From: Anthopleura xanthogrammica
Taxonomy: Eukaryota > Cnidaria > Anthozoa > Actiniaria > Actiniidae
Length of the DNA stretch: 64,000 nt
Direction of reading: 5' to 3'
Assembly: GCA_964019055.1 (NCBI GenBank)
Contig: OZ025206.1
Location: 1,551,001 to 1,615,000 of the forward strand
The notes beneath the pieces were generated by a model. It did not search any database and was not told where the DNA came from. It was given only the letters and a program-made list of their open reading frames with translations. Positions 37,701-46,685 of this stretch are shown here, piece after piece; the stretch's first letter is position 1; each line of letters opens with the position of its first letter. Both the position numbers and the translations under genes were made by a program.

Positions 37701-38757
37701 ATAATAATGATAATAAAATTACACTTATAAAGTGCAGTTTATCTTGCTAATATGTTCAGTTGCCCTGTTACCTATCTATCAATAAGAGCTTAAGCTTGAA
37801 AAAAAATTGTTGTGACATTATAGTAAAATGATGCTGTCATGTAAACAGCCTTGGGCTTCAACATTCAACTTCAGGAATGGTTAGATTATTATGGGTATAT
37901 TCCTTAATCAAACATATTCTACTTGTTCCAGCTTGAAGACAGACAGGCAAAAGAAATAGAAGATTTGAAGAATAAACAAGATGAAGAAAAACAAAATCTT
38001 GAGCAAAGCTTACGAAAGGTACCATTTAGTGATATTATATGCATTGTCATCACCACCATGCATCATCATCATATTCATGCATCATCATCATGTATCATCT
38101 TAATTTCCATGTTTTGTCATCATCATGCATCAGCATCATCATTATCATGTGCATCTTCATCATGCATCGTCATTGTGCATCATCATCATGTATTATCGTC
38201 ATGCATTATCATGCATCATCATCATCATTAAACTTATTTAACTTATTTATTTATATCTTTATCTATTTTTCTATACTGTAAAGAGCATCAAGACTTCTAT
38301 TTGTCATGCGCTTTTTTAAGAATTAAAGTATTATTATTATTATCATCGCACATCATCATCATTTCCATGTTTTGTCATCATCATCATCATGTGCATCATC
38401 ATCATGCAATATGCTTCGTTACCAGGTATCAGTCATCACCATATGTCACCAAGTATAATCATGCATCATCATCACCACATTTCATAATGCATAATACATC
38501 ATCATCATCATCATCATTATCATAATCAACACAGTGTATCATCATATACATCTTCATCATTACCATCATGTATCATCTAGCATCATCACAATTTATAATA
38601 GAACAGTAGATGTCTTCTATACCCTATGGAATTATAATTGGTGTTTCTCATCGTTTTGTAGGCAGATGAAGAGAAACTGGAAGAAATCAGAAACAAGGGA
38701 GAAAAATTAAGAAAAGCCATTCAGTCCCCATATCAGACACTTCTTCCACCACACTGA
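15352..38757 (+). CDS. PLCB4-like: Phospholipase C-beta, PLCB4/NorpA type (complete, 37 coding exons)
   Basis: Hydrolyses phosphatidylinositol 4,5-bisphosphate to IP3 and diacylglycerol at the plasma membrane when activated by Gq-class alpha subunits. I joined 37 coding exons by GT-AG sites with matching phases; their sum is 4659 bases, an open frame of 1552 residues. Order: PH domain, EF hands, TIM-barrel X half, very long linker, Y half, C2 domain, Gq-binding helix-turn-helix, long charged coiled-coil tail. The start is the ATG opening [19 protein letters not shown], which matches the family N-terminus. Vertebrate PLCB4 is about 1175 aa; nearly all the excess is in the linker exon. Introns range from under 100 bp to about 3.3 kb. 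Resemblance is closer to PLCB4 than PLCB1-3 in the Y, C2 and tail parts. A second PLC-beta begins 22 kb downstream. Confidence 0.95.
21326..24742 (+). CDS. PLCB4-like: PLC-beta exons 6-10: EF-hand region and start of X box
   Basis: Exons 21326-21379, 22051-22132, 22807-22907, 23867-24033 and 24596-24742 code for residues about 145-329. The EF-hand region includes [19 protein letters not shown] and [20 protein letters not shown], standard PLC-beta strings. Exon 10 ends inside [10 protein letters not shown] with catalytic His323 and calcium-binding Asn324. The acceptor of exon 8 is a weak TTTAAG; an alternative CCCAG acceptor 32 bp upstream would break the family alignment. Intron 8 holds a SINE relic and a large palindromic element. 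Confidence 0.92.
22500..22618. mobile_element. Eroded MITE copy in PLC-beta intron 7
   Basis: Contains CCCCTTGCAGCACTTCGGAATGCAGCTCAATTT-like sequence and a mirrored CAAATTGAGTTGTTG at its right side. It matches the better preserved element at 50109-50246. Confidence 0.6.
23131..23290 (+). mobile_element. SINE-like relic in PLC-beta intron 8
   Basis: It starts with GTAGTGGTAGTGAACTTGCC and has a B-box-like GGGTTCAATTCC about 45 bases on, as in tRNA-derived SINEs. It ends with a GGGTTTCCCAATTTACCTCC segment resembling a motif shared with other copies in this window (near 43570, 48950 and 55640). Confidence 0.6.
23312..23817. mobile_element. Large palindromic MITE in PLC-beta intron 8
   Basis: The outer ends are related to AATAGACCATTTTCAAGATG. 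A second shared segment is CGCTTTCAAAAATATCGCAG. The inner part is a long inverted repeat of about 110-bp arms (23413-23524 with 23565-23675) around a 40-bp spacer; arms contain GGCGTTTTGAATATATAATT. The MITE at 51984-52160 has the same outer ends without the inner palindrome. Confidence 0.85.
24922..25110. mobile_element. Nested palindromic element in PLC-beta intron 10
   Basis: Ends GCTTAGCCTCGTTTATAAG and CTTATAAACGAGGCTAAG are exact reverse complements. Inside lies a second inverted pair (TTCTTTACATTACAGTTG with CAACTGTAATGTAAAGAA). No coding capacity; foldback or MITE type. Confidence 0.85.
25109..25219. mobile_element. 111-bp MITE with TAA target duplication (PIF/Harbinger-like)
   Basis: The inverted ends begin GGCCCAGTTTA and GGCCTAGTTTA. 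An inner pair GAATCTAATGCAAATGA / TCATTTGCATTAGATTC is perfect. It is flanked on both sides by TAA (25106-25108 and 25220-25222), the 3-bp duplication typical of Harbinger-type elements. It directly abuts the preceding palindromic element. Confidence 0.8.
25385..27855 (+). CDS. PLCB4-like: PLC-beta exons 11-15: catalytic X half of the TIM barrel
   Basis: Exons 25385-25448, 26392-26479, 26782-26861, 27463-27547 and 27747-27855 code for residues about 329-471. All catalytic and calcium-binding residues expected in active PLC enzymes are present: Glu353 and Asp355 in CIELDCWDG, His368 in ITHG, Glu402 in ILSFENHC, in addition to His323/Asn324 in exon 10. The segment ends with [12 protein letters not shown], the usual X-half boundary. 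Intron 11 is filled with CAT-type repeats; poly-His frames there are intronic. Confidence 0.94.
25600..26310. repeat. CAT/ATC microsatellite and 32-bp minisatellite in PLC-beta intron 11
   Basis: A (CAT)n run of about 110 bp passes into tandem copies of a 32-bp unit combining CATCATCATCACC with ATCATGGCTCAATCAATAT, followed by degenerate copies. Open frames across it (poly-His, poly-Ser) are repeat artefacts since the flanking exons splice it out. Confidence 0.95.
27955..29177 (+). CDS. PLCB4-like: PLC-beta exon 16: giant X-Y linker with Cys/His cluster
   Basis: A single 1223-bp exon codes for about 407 residues between the catalytic halves, where PLC-beta enzymes usually have well under 100. 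It is rich in Ser, Thr, Asn, Asp and Glu, consistent with a disordered, acidic, phosphorylatable linker. Two parts look structured: a helix-prone stretch around [15 protein letters not shown], and a Cys/His cluster (Cys615, 617, 620, 636, 639, His641, His645) that could bind a metal. The linker autoinhibits PLC enzymes by covering the active site, so this expansion could alter regulation. Exon ends match neighbours in phase (phase 1 in, phase 0 out), so simple skipping would shift the frame; it is probably always included. Confidence 0.9.
29472..32917 (+). CDS. PLCB4-like: PLC-beta exons 17-22: catalytic Y half of the TIM barrel
   Basis: Exons 29472-29622, 29819-29903, 30155-30227, 32352-32403, 32513-32564 and 32815-32917 code for residues about 879-1050. 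Family strings include [53 protein letters not shown] and [19 protein letters not shown], with the substrate-binding Ser/Arg pair of the SRIYPKG region retained. Exon 18 uses a GTATCC donor and exon 19 a TAAG acceptor, both weaker than their neighbours. The intron after exon 19 carries a 1.9-kb minisatellite. Confidence 0.93.
30305..32230. repeat. 1.9-kb minisatellite with 31-bp unit in PLC-beta intron 19
   Basis: About 60 imperfect copies of a 31-bp unit built from GTGTCATCATCATGTTGCAG followed by CATGGCATCAT. Each unit contains CATGTTGCAGCATG, a near palindrome that is perfect in copies reading CATGCTGCAGCATG. The unit has no stop codon in the plus frames, and 31 is not a multiple of 3, so open frames of up to about 210 codons cycle through all three frames. 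They are not genes. Variants with deleted CAT triplets suggest slippage. Confidence 0.96.
33218..33906 (+). CDS. PLCB4-like: PLC-beta exons 23-25: C2 domain
   Basis: Exons 33218-33382, 33626-33725 and 33802-33906 code for residues about 1051-1173. Recognisable strings are [39 protein letters not shown] and SYVPEGYG. In the family the C2 domain packs against the barrel and contributes to the Gq-binding surface. Introns are short and phase-consistent. Confidence 0.94.
34031..38757 (+). CDS. PLCB4-like: PLC-beta exons 26-37: Gq-binding helices and coiled-coil tail
   Basis: Exons 34031-34122, 34227-34449, 34529-34578, 35023-35088, 35311-35426, 35694-35769, 35864-35962, 36619-36695, 36957-37055, 37494-37551, 37932-38018 and 38662-38757. 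Exon 26 holds the helix-turn-helix that contacts Gq; its turn reads LSEPIKYQS, keeping the Leu, Pro and Ile seen in PLCB3 but with Glu for Asn. Exon 27 is a Ser-rich disordered link. Exons 28-37 code for a long Lys/Glu-rich coiled coil like the dimer-forming, membrane-binding tail of PLC-beta. The protein ends [10 protein letters not shown] and a TGA. An AATAAA lies 1 bp after the stop, but the real poly(A) site is unknown. Confidence 0.9.
36003..36440. repeat. 22-bp minisatellite in PLC-beta intron 32
   Basis: About 20 copies of GTGTCAGTGAGTGGTTGGTGAG with a few substitutions per copy. Strong G/T strand bias. Confidence 0.95.
37155..37465. repeat. Degenerate short repeats in PLC-beta intron 34
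   Basis: Several diverged copies of a motif like GATGAGTGGGATTCCTGTG with variable spacing of about 30-60 bp. An old minisatellite. Confidence 0.7.
38040..38590. repeat. Imperfect CATCAT-rich tract in PLC-beta intron 36
   Basis: Runs of CATCATCAT interrupted by CATGCATC and CATGT variants, with short AT-rich breaks. The His-rich frames in it are intronic artefacts. Confidence 0.85.
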
Positions 38758-41700
38758 AATAAAAAAATGGAAAGAAAAGAAGAAAAAGATGAGATGTGCA
38801 CACAATGATCAAGCAGCAGCCTTGACACTTTAAGGTCTTATGGATGATACATGGTAGCATGCAGGAATGATTCATTATCAATGGCAGTCTGTGTAACATG
38901 TAAGGTTTGGGGTGTCATTTGCTATGACTAATGTTGCAGGGTTTTGATAGAAGTTAGGATTGACATAGAAGTCAATGGCATAACATCTACATTGTGTACT
39001 TCCATAAAATATCCATATTTTCTCATAGAGGGAGGTTTAAATTTCCAAGGGTTTGGCTTAACTTTGCGTAAGCCTAAATTTCCCTTGTATATGAAGGAGT
39101 TATGGATATTTAAGGAAAGATGTTATATAGAAAATCATGTACATAATTTACAAAGGTGTTTAAATGTATGGTATTCTGAAAATATTTTATATAACTTTCT
39201 TTATCCACGTACGTTCAATGAACAGAAGCAAAACATGTCCATGATGGTATTTAGACATTATTTATGAATACATTAATTGATATATTATAATTTTCATTGT
39301 ACACTATGATTATAAAAAAAGACGGATAAGCAACGGAAGGGACCGTTTGTTATTTATCAGTGGGACAGGGAGGATAAAGTTTTGGGTTTTCCCCTAAATT
39401 TGGGGAATTGGAGCTTTGCAAATTGTTACTTGATGCAAAAAAATTTTTATCAATTTTTTATCCATCTCAACTTCCTATAGAGTGAACGATCCATACAGCT
39501 CGTTTTAGCACAACACCTGTTTATAGTTTCTTTTGTGGCTTATTCCCTGCCTTGATTGCACATGAAGTGCTTAGAAATAGTTAAAATGTGAAAGGATTGA
39601 TTCAATCGTATTGTACACACATTCCATATCTTTCTGTAGGCTGTTGGGTCAGCCCATTATGTGAGATATCAAGGCTAATAAATAACTGTAGAGGTAAATT
39701 TCCTTTAGAAACCTGGAACGATGACTAAAAACCCTGGGACATTCTGGTATATATGTACGAGGGTAGGGCAATATTACTGTACATAAAATAATCATACTCA
39801 GAGCCTTCGGAAAATATCTATTCCTTAGATTTCGAACACTTACAGACATCTGTATAAGCTCAGAGTATTTAGGGGAAGAAAAAACAATTTATTGACAAGA
39901 TAAGATGTTATTTTGTGAGTATTTCTTCTCAAAACTGAAGAAAATTGTCTATGAGAAAATGATTGGCATTATAGTCTTATAATTATGATAGAAAAGAAAA
40001 TTATTTGTACCAGTAAGGGAGAAGAGAACATTTTTCGATATGATCGTCAGTGGTCTAAAATCTCATACTGTTAATACTACTACTAAAATTAACTATACCG
40101 AGGGTATAATTAAATAATCAAATCACCACTATTAGAGATCACTACTGCATTATATATGTCATGAAAAATTATATCGAAATTATTATTGATTAATAATGAT
40201 TAATTATTTACTTTTAATTAGATATGGTCTGTGATAATAATTCAAGTTAATGGACATGTTTATTTATTATCTGATATAAATATATTGTTTAAGTTAGTAT
40301 ATTATTGAGTAATAGTGAATAGATGTATTGATGTTACGATGATTATATTTTATACTTGAGATTGTCAATCATTATGCACATATTAATTAGTATGTAATTT
40401 CCATTTATTTTCTACATTATATAATCACAAGGATATGAATAATTCATTTTCTGGATTAGAATTACAATCATTGTACATAAGTATTAAATTGATTTTAGAA
40501 ATTATGTCTTATACGTCTTTATTAGTTGATTATTGCAATAACATCCTGGTCAGTTTGAGATTTTATAAGACTTGCAAAGCTATTGCAAGGCCAAGATCTC
40601 TAGACCTTTACCTGATTCGCTTGAATGACCAAGTCGAGGCTTTGTTTTCTATCCATAAATTTACTGTATTGTCTACTCCAGCCTCACCTTAAATCTATTG
40701 TTCTGTGGTCAGTCAAGCGAATTAGTTCTATGTAATGAGGCTGTTAGTATGTATATTTAAAACTTTGGAAAAATCAAGACTTTGAGACTCGAGTACTTTC
40801 TGCCTTTAAGAAAAAGTTTGCAAGGCTTCTATAGTCTAGAATGTCTTGACCCTACCACATAGGATTCTGTGCTGACCCCATAATATTGGTTGGTTGGCTG
40901 TTTACTGATCAGGGTATGTAGTTGTTGCATTAATGATTATGAACTGTTATTAAGTAGAGTATGTAATATGAATGTAAGGACATGATCATGATTACTACAC
41001 ATAAATAAACAACCAAACATGAACATCTATTCATTTATGATGGTTTTTACCAAATGTGCAAAATTTATTAACATTATTTTTCTGTTGCCATGGCAATGAT
41101 GGTAGAAATGAAGTTTACAAGAGGAAAGCTGGAAGCTGAGAAGCAAAATGAAAATCGGCTACTTTTTCAAAGTTTCCAGGTCTAGTAACATCATTTTTTT
41201 GTATGATATATTGTATTGGGTATTTTTACTTATCTACTTTTCTTTAAACTATTTTCATAGTGTACTATATTAACAGCTATTGCCCAATAAAATTGTAAAA
41301 AAAAAAAAAAAAAAAAAAATTGTAAAATTATTGGATATACCAATACATTATGATGGGTACCGGTGGATTTGTCAGTCATTTGCCACCCATCTATCAACCA
41401 TCACTTGGTCAATTGTTGATAGTTTGTTAAAAGGTTAGTCAGTTAGTCAGCTTTCCATGTTTGATGGCTGACTGTCAACAAGTCACTCACTCAGCAATGT
41501 ACAATCATAAGAATTTTCTGAAGAATCAGAAACCATGCATGTGTGTGCTGTGTGCAGAGTGCGTCTCAACACTTCTTGAATGTTCACTGGCAATCCCCAC
41601 ATGCTTTATAACTGCACACAGTAAACCAAGCAAGTTTTTATTTCTTTTATATTATACAAATGAGAGTAGCCGTTATTTTGGATAAGAATGTCAAAACAGA

Positions 41701-41868
41701 AAGTGCATGCATGTGCTCTTATAATTTATGTACCCACTCCCAACCAATCAGAACTTGGGATTTATGACAGTTATTTTATAAATATTTTAAAAAACGTCAG
41801 GCTACCTCTTAGTACCAGAGATCCCAACACCAAGGATGAGTAGGCATTTGATTTTCTACTCCAATTAG
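38758..41868. other. Unassigned region between PLC-beta and the oxidoreductase gene
   Basis: It must hold the 3'UTRs of two converging genes. AATAAA signals occur at 38758 and near 41000. Open frames at 38944-39267 and 40435-40692 have no family motif or splice context that I recognise. A 20-plus A run lies at about 41298-41320. Confidence 0.6.
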
Positions 41869-44800
41869 CTAGTCCACTTTAAACACAACTCCAATCTGCC
41901 AACGTATTTCATCCATCCATCCCATAATTCTCCTTGTGTTGCTGTGTGGCATGATGTCACTTTCTGTTTTGCCAGACAAAACTTTGTTTCTTACTTCCTG
42001 AATTTCATATCTGGTGAAAAACAATACCATTCAAAGATCAATGTACTATTAGTCATAAAATAGTTCAGATATAACGCACGCTCTGATTGGCTGATAGATG
42101 TGTTTACATGAGGCTATGTAAACACAGCAAGTTTCAATATTTTATAAAACAAATAGAAAACATTATGCCGTGTTTACATAGCCTGATATAAACACTCGGG
42201 AAAGTTTGGGAGAAGTCTTAAGCTCGGTGTAAACATCGCCTGCGGCTCGGTTTTACACAACAGCTCTCAACTTCTCCCAAATTTCCCTCGTTTATATCAG
42301 GCTATGTAAACACGGCAAACGTTTTCTATTTGTTAAGTGTAAAATGTATTTGAAATTCTATACTTTAATTGCTTGGCTGACAATTGGAAGGGAATCAAGG
42401 GTGGTGGGGCAGAAGTGCAAGCGCCTCTCGTGTATGGGGTATTTAGTTTTAGTTCTTGACTTGACTAGTTTGACTAGTTTGTTGATTTGAGGGTTTTTCT
42501 CTGTTTTTCTAAAATTCTAAATTCCAATTTGATCTGTAAGTTAGATGTGCCCTGACTTTAATCAACCCAGAGGTTGTTTTATTCAGGGTATTGATATAAA
42601 CTGAAAGTTGGATTGTAAACTGTAAACTACAACAAAGTATAAAACAGTGTTTGGGAAATACAGTCAAACCTCTCCACAATGGCCACCTCTCTACAATGGC
42701 CACAAAATTTTGTCCCAACGGTGGCCATTGTGGAGAGGTTTGAGGTTTCTAGTTGAAAATACAGAACCCAAAATTGCTATTTGTGGGTTAAGCTAGTGAA
42801 GTGTAGGTGCGTGGCTTGTCAGTACTTGTTGGGGAGGCTGGTTTGGATTTTCTTTGCCCTGTCATAATTGTCTAAAGCTGTCTGCCTGTCATTAGAAATA
42901 ATGTTAAAAGTTGATAAATTTTCCAAAATATGAGGTTTTACTCTCAGCCAGTCCATGGATGTTGTATATAACATGATGCTATACTGTTATTATAATATTA
43001 CCTCATTCCAGTTGAGTTTGAAAAATTCATTGTCATGGAAGGTTCTGGTAAAGGAAATTTGTTCTCAGTCCCATCTGGATTTATTATCTTTGTGCTAGAC
43101 CAGAAGGGCGTGCAGATCTTGAATGATCCTTTGGTTCCAAATACAGTACAATCATTTGATAATTCAGCATCTAATGATTGAAAAATGGGAATTTTTTTTT
43201 AGAAATCTGGTTAGTTAGTGAGTTGTGCACTATAAGTGAAAGGTCCATATATAGTTTAATCCTAAGAGACCACACAAATTTATTTTAAGGAGCAAGTGTG
43301 GCTTGGTTGGTTACAGTAGTGTGCTGCCTGCTTACCAAGAGGTCCATAGTTTAATCCTCAGTGACCTCACACACTTGTTTTAAGGAGCAAGTGTGGCTTG
43401 GTTGGTTAGTGTGCTGCCTGCTAAGCAAGATGTCCATGACATCACACACTTTTTAAGGAACCATTCCAATTTCTGTCCTTGATGTTTTGTTTTGTTTTTA
43501 CGACGGTTACACTTGATAGCCATTGGCTAACAAACCTGTGGCCCTCATTCCATGATCAAATTAGAATTTAGAAGTTGATTTTAATTTATGGAAGGAGGAA
43601 GACTGGAGAACCCGGGGCATAGGAGAAAACCAACTAGCAACTTCTCACATATGACACCTAGCCCTGCGGGACTCAAACCTGGGTCACATTGATGAGAGGT
43701 GAGCCGTCTCACCACTAGTACTACCCCATCTGCACATAACTGCTATGTCACCCATTCTTCCACTGTCAATTCTCAATTTTCTTACCTATGGATGAGAACA
43801 CTTGAGCCATCTTGTTTCCACTGAACATCAAATTAATACAGAGTGTATCATCTACACCAGTTTCTGTTTTGAATCCATTGGCAGTTATCTTTATCGGATC
43901 TTGACCATCAAAGAAGATGTCCACTATGTTAAGGCAGTAGATACCCAGGTCTAACAACCCTCCACCACCAAGGTCAAGACTTTTAATGCGATCAACAGAT
44001 TTGCATCTCAGTCCAAAGGATGCTGTAACTAACTTCAGTTCACCTATTGCTTTTGACCTGAGTAGTTCTTTAGCTTCTTTATATAATGGGAAAAACCTGG
44101 TCCATAAAGCCTGTGATCAAAATGATCATATATTAAGGACAGTAATTACCCAGGGGGACTCCAATTATATATGAAAGGGGCAGGGATGCTCTTTGTACCT
44201 TTTGGGGGTTAATTTTCGTTATTTGGTACCTTTTAGGTTGTTTAAACAAAAACTAATTAAAATGGTTAAATTCATTTAGATGTCATTTGGGGGTAAAATT
44301 TGTGAATTTTTATGACTATGGCAACAAGATTTTTGTACCTTTTAGTGGTAATTTTCAAAATTTGCAACAAGCATCCTCACCCTTCTATATATGGGAGTCC
44401 CCCCCCCCCCCCCAAGGGGAGGAAGTGAAAGAAAAAAAGAGTCAATATGGGGGGCTCAGGCTTATATTTTTCAAAGAAAGGGGGTGGGTCAAAATAAAAT
44501 TTCAGTTGTAAAAATGCAAGAATATATTCAAGCAAATGTAAATGTACGAGAATATATTCAAGCAAAAACAGGTATTCGGACCCAAGCTATGGAATGAGGG
44601 AGGGTTGTTGGGGAGGGGGAGAGAGGTTGTTTAAGAGGTGTGTAATTTTTTAACGACTGTATATAATGAATGGTATGATATTATACAGAATCGAGAAAAG
44701 ATACCTCTGAAATGAATTCCATATGGGATGGGTCAAAAATTAAATTTAATACTTCAAAGGGTGGGTCAGGGGAAAATGTTTTAATGCACACAAACCCCCC

Positions 44801-45224
44801 CCCCCACATAAATAATGACCAGACCCTAAAAAGTCTTAAAAACGTGACCTACCTCCATCAGAAATAGTTTATTCTCTTTAGCGACTTTCATGACTTCTTC
44901 AGCTTCTTTCACATTAAGAGTCAAAGGTTTTTCACACAGGACATGTTTTCCGTGCTGTAGTGCCAGAAGACATAGGTCTTTATGTGATACATTGATAGTG
45001 GACACGTAGACAACCTGAACGTCTGGGTCCTTCACCAACTCTTCGTAAGAACCATAAGCCTTTTCGACGCCATGATTCGAGGCAAAGGCTTGAGCTTTCT
45101 CTAAACTGCGAGCTGCTACAGCAACTAGACGGTGGTCTTCGGATGGAAGAGTTTTTAAAGCCACAGAAAAGTCGTTGGCAATTTTACTTGCTCCTAAGAA
45201 TCCCCAACACGTTGGAGAAGACAT
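41869..45224 (-). CDS. DHDH-like: Trans-1,2-dihydrobenzene-1,2-diol dehydrogenase-like oxidoreductase
   Basis: NADP-dependent oxidoreductase of the Gfo/Idh/MocA family. Four minus-strand exons (45224-44853, 44110-43786, 43170-43002, 42010-41869) join in frame to 335 residues; human DHDH has 334. The Rossmann fold opens with GFLGASKIAND; the CEKP motif (Lys99) and GGGGLLDLGIY (Asp178, Tyr182) supply residues corresponding to the known catalytic set. The C-terminal half contains LSNDCTVFGTKGSFKI and the end QIGVVFKVD. The start is the second in-frame ATG; an upstream ATG at 45257 would add 11 residues, but it lies inside an inverted-repeat element and breaks family length. The animal enzyme oxidises trans-dihydrodiols and some pentoses; the natural substrate here is unknown. 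Confidence 0.93.
42150..42332. mobile_element. MITE with long inverted repeats in DHDH-like intron 3
   Basis: The left arm starts CAAATAGAAAACATTATGCC and continues GTGTTTACATAGCCTGATAT; the right arm mirrors both with few changes. The central part is GC-richer. It lies in the last intron of the oxidoreductase gene. Confidence 0.85.
42664..42749. repeat. Inverted repeat CCTCTCCACAATGGCCAC
   Basis: CAAACCTCTCCACAATGGCC is mirrored by GGCCATTGTGGAGAGGTTTG about 25 bases later, with an extra half copy CTCTACAATGGCCAC between. It looks like a short palindromic non-autonomous element. Confidence 0.8.
43242..43470. repeat. Tandem partial copies of a tRNA-like sequence in DHDH-like intron 2
   Basis: Two to three diverged copies, about 95 bp apart, of a segment holding GTGTGGCTTGGTTGGTTA (A-box-like) and AGTTTAATCCT (decayed B-box-like). 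They lie in the intron between exons 2 and 3 of the oxidoreductase gene. Confidence 0.55.
43570..43728 (-). mobile_element. SINE-like relic in DHDH-like intron 2
   Basis: On the minus strand it reads GTAGTACTAGTGGTGAGACG at the head, CAGGTTTGAGTCCCG as a B box, and CCCGGGTTCTCCAGTCTTCC as the tail domain. This is a tRNA-derived SINE arrangement; the tail domain recurs elsewhere in the window. Confidence 0.65.
44153..44405. mobile_element. MITE in DHDH-like intron 1
   Basis: The left end GGGGGACTCCAATTATATAT is mirrored on the right by CTATATATGGGAGTCCCCCC. The interior contains TTTGTACCTTTT and GGTTAATTTTCGTTATTTGG. A second copy lies in the intron of the PhnZ-like gene. Confidence 0.8.
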
Positions 45225-45237
45225 TTCAGAGGTAATA

Positions 45238-45447
45238 CACAGGGAGCCCAAAGCCACTGGTATCAGTGTTTAAATATAATCTATCATGCGTAAAAGCTCG
45301 TGCTTCTGCACGAGCTCGGCGGCGTTTCCGGATTGGTTGAAGTTCAAGTCTGAAAATATTATCAGCTGCTTACACTGCTAGTGTAGTACATAATGACAAG
45401 ATAGATTATATTTAAACACTGATACCAGTGGGTGTGGGCTCCCTGTG
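45238..45447. mobile_element. Foldback element at the 5' end of the DHDH-like gene
   Basis: Two 48-bp arms (45238-45285 and 45400-45447) are reverse complements with only a few mismatches, separated by 114 bp. The arms contain CACTGGTATCAGTGTTTAAA. The loop carries a perfect small hairpin AGCTCGTGC-TTCT-GCACGAGCT (45295-45316). The left arm overlaps the upstream in-frame ATG of the oxidoreductase gene and begins 13 bp upstream of the chosen start. Confidence 0.9.
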
Positions 45448-46685
45448 GAATATAGGAGGGTCGGTCTGCACTTTCAACTCCAAAGCTCTGCCATTCTTAC
45501 AGCGCATGCTCAACGAAATGTTAGAGATTCTGGGAAACCCTAGCGTGGTAGCCATGCATACTGCACATGCTCCAAATCTTCGCCGTCACCACAGTGAGCT
45601 GCTCAAATTTGAATTATCGATAGAGCGTGAAAGAGCGAGTAAGAATGGTAGAGCCCACAATGCAAGTCAGGCTCGTACATTTCAGGGGTTGGTTTGGGAG
45701 GCTAGTCCGAATTCCCTATCAAATATGCATGAGAACTACAAACTTCCTAATTAGAAAATATCCAATGTAAATTTGTTTGTTTGTTTTGATTTGGTGGTTT
45801 GAACCCCCCTCCCTTCTTTTTCAGTTCAGTGGTTTGATGGCCTATGTTCTTTTGGGTTTGGTAGTCGAACTACCATAAACAAAAATTTCAAACTCCCAGG
45901 CTAGCAAAGATCCTGCATGGATGAGCTCCTGCACATCAGGAGGGAGGCCTTATAGATAAATTTAGTTCCAAGTTTAGGAAAAAATTCAACATATTGAGAA
46001 TCAACACCTTGAAGCTTTAATCCCATCCCATGGTCATATAAAATGAATGGTAAAACATTCAGTTCTTCCATTTTTTCACCCATCCTCATATCAGCAGATA
46101 TTATGCAGTTCTCAATAGGCAATGTGCATCAAAACTCACAAAGCACTCTGGGAAAGTGAGTCCTGTAAAAATGGAACAGGGAAATCCAAGGAAATATCAG
46201 AAAAAGAATTACTCTTATTTTTATCTGTTGAAATAATTTTATTTCCCTAGAACATGTCGGAGGAAAAATTGTTAGATGAATCTTTAGAGGAGTCAAAAAA
46301 GCATAAGGACTCACTTCATGCTTTGTGCTAGACTTTAGAGCTCATGCACAATGGCTATCTGGCTTTTGATTGAGTTTTTGACTTTATTTATGAATGGTGG
46401 AGGAGGAGAGAGGGGTAGAATAACAGAAACCATGAAAGGGAAAATACAACAAATCCAAAAAGAATTTTCACATCAGATTTATTATTATTTAAAAGAATAT
46501 AAAAAATAATAACACTTAAGGTTTTAAAAATTATCTAACTATCAATAAAATAATTTATTCCACGATTAGTTCATCTATTCATTCATCCATCCATCATTTC
46601 ATCATTTACATTCTCATTAAATACATAATATATCAATTCATTAATTTTTAATATTTTTAAAAGTATTCAATAGATTCTTTTTTCA

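Noticed and set aside
40435..40692. 85-codon frame
   Set aside because: No motif, no splice context, AT-rich surroundings.
41101..41180. Lys/Glu-rich short frame (KFTRGKLEAEKQNENRLLFQ) followed by a GT
   Set aside because: It looks like a coiled-coil exon of PLC-beta, but the last PLC-beta exon already ends with a stop and the frame upstream has no acceptor in phase that I can support.
46258..46330. Short frame starting MSEEKLLDESLEESKKHKDS
   Set aside because: Only 25 codons with no splice partner; likely chance.
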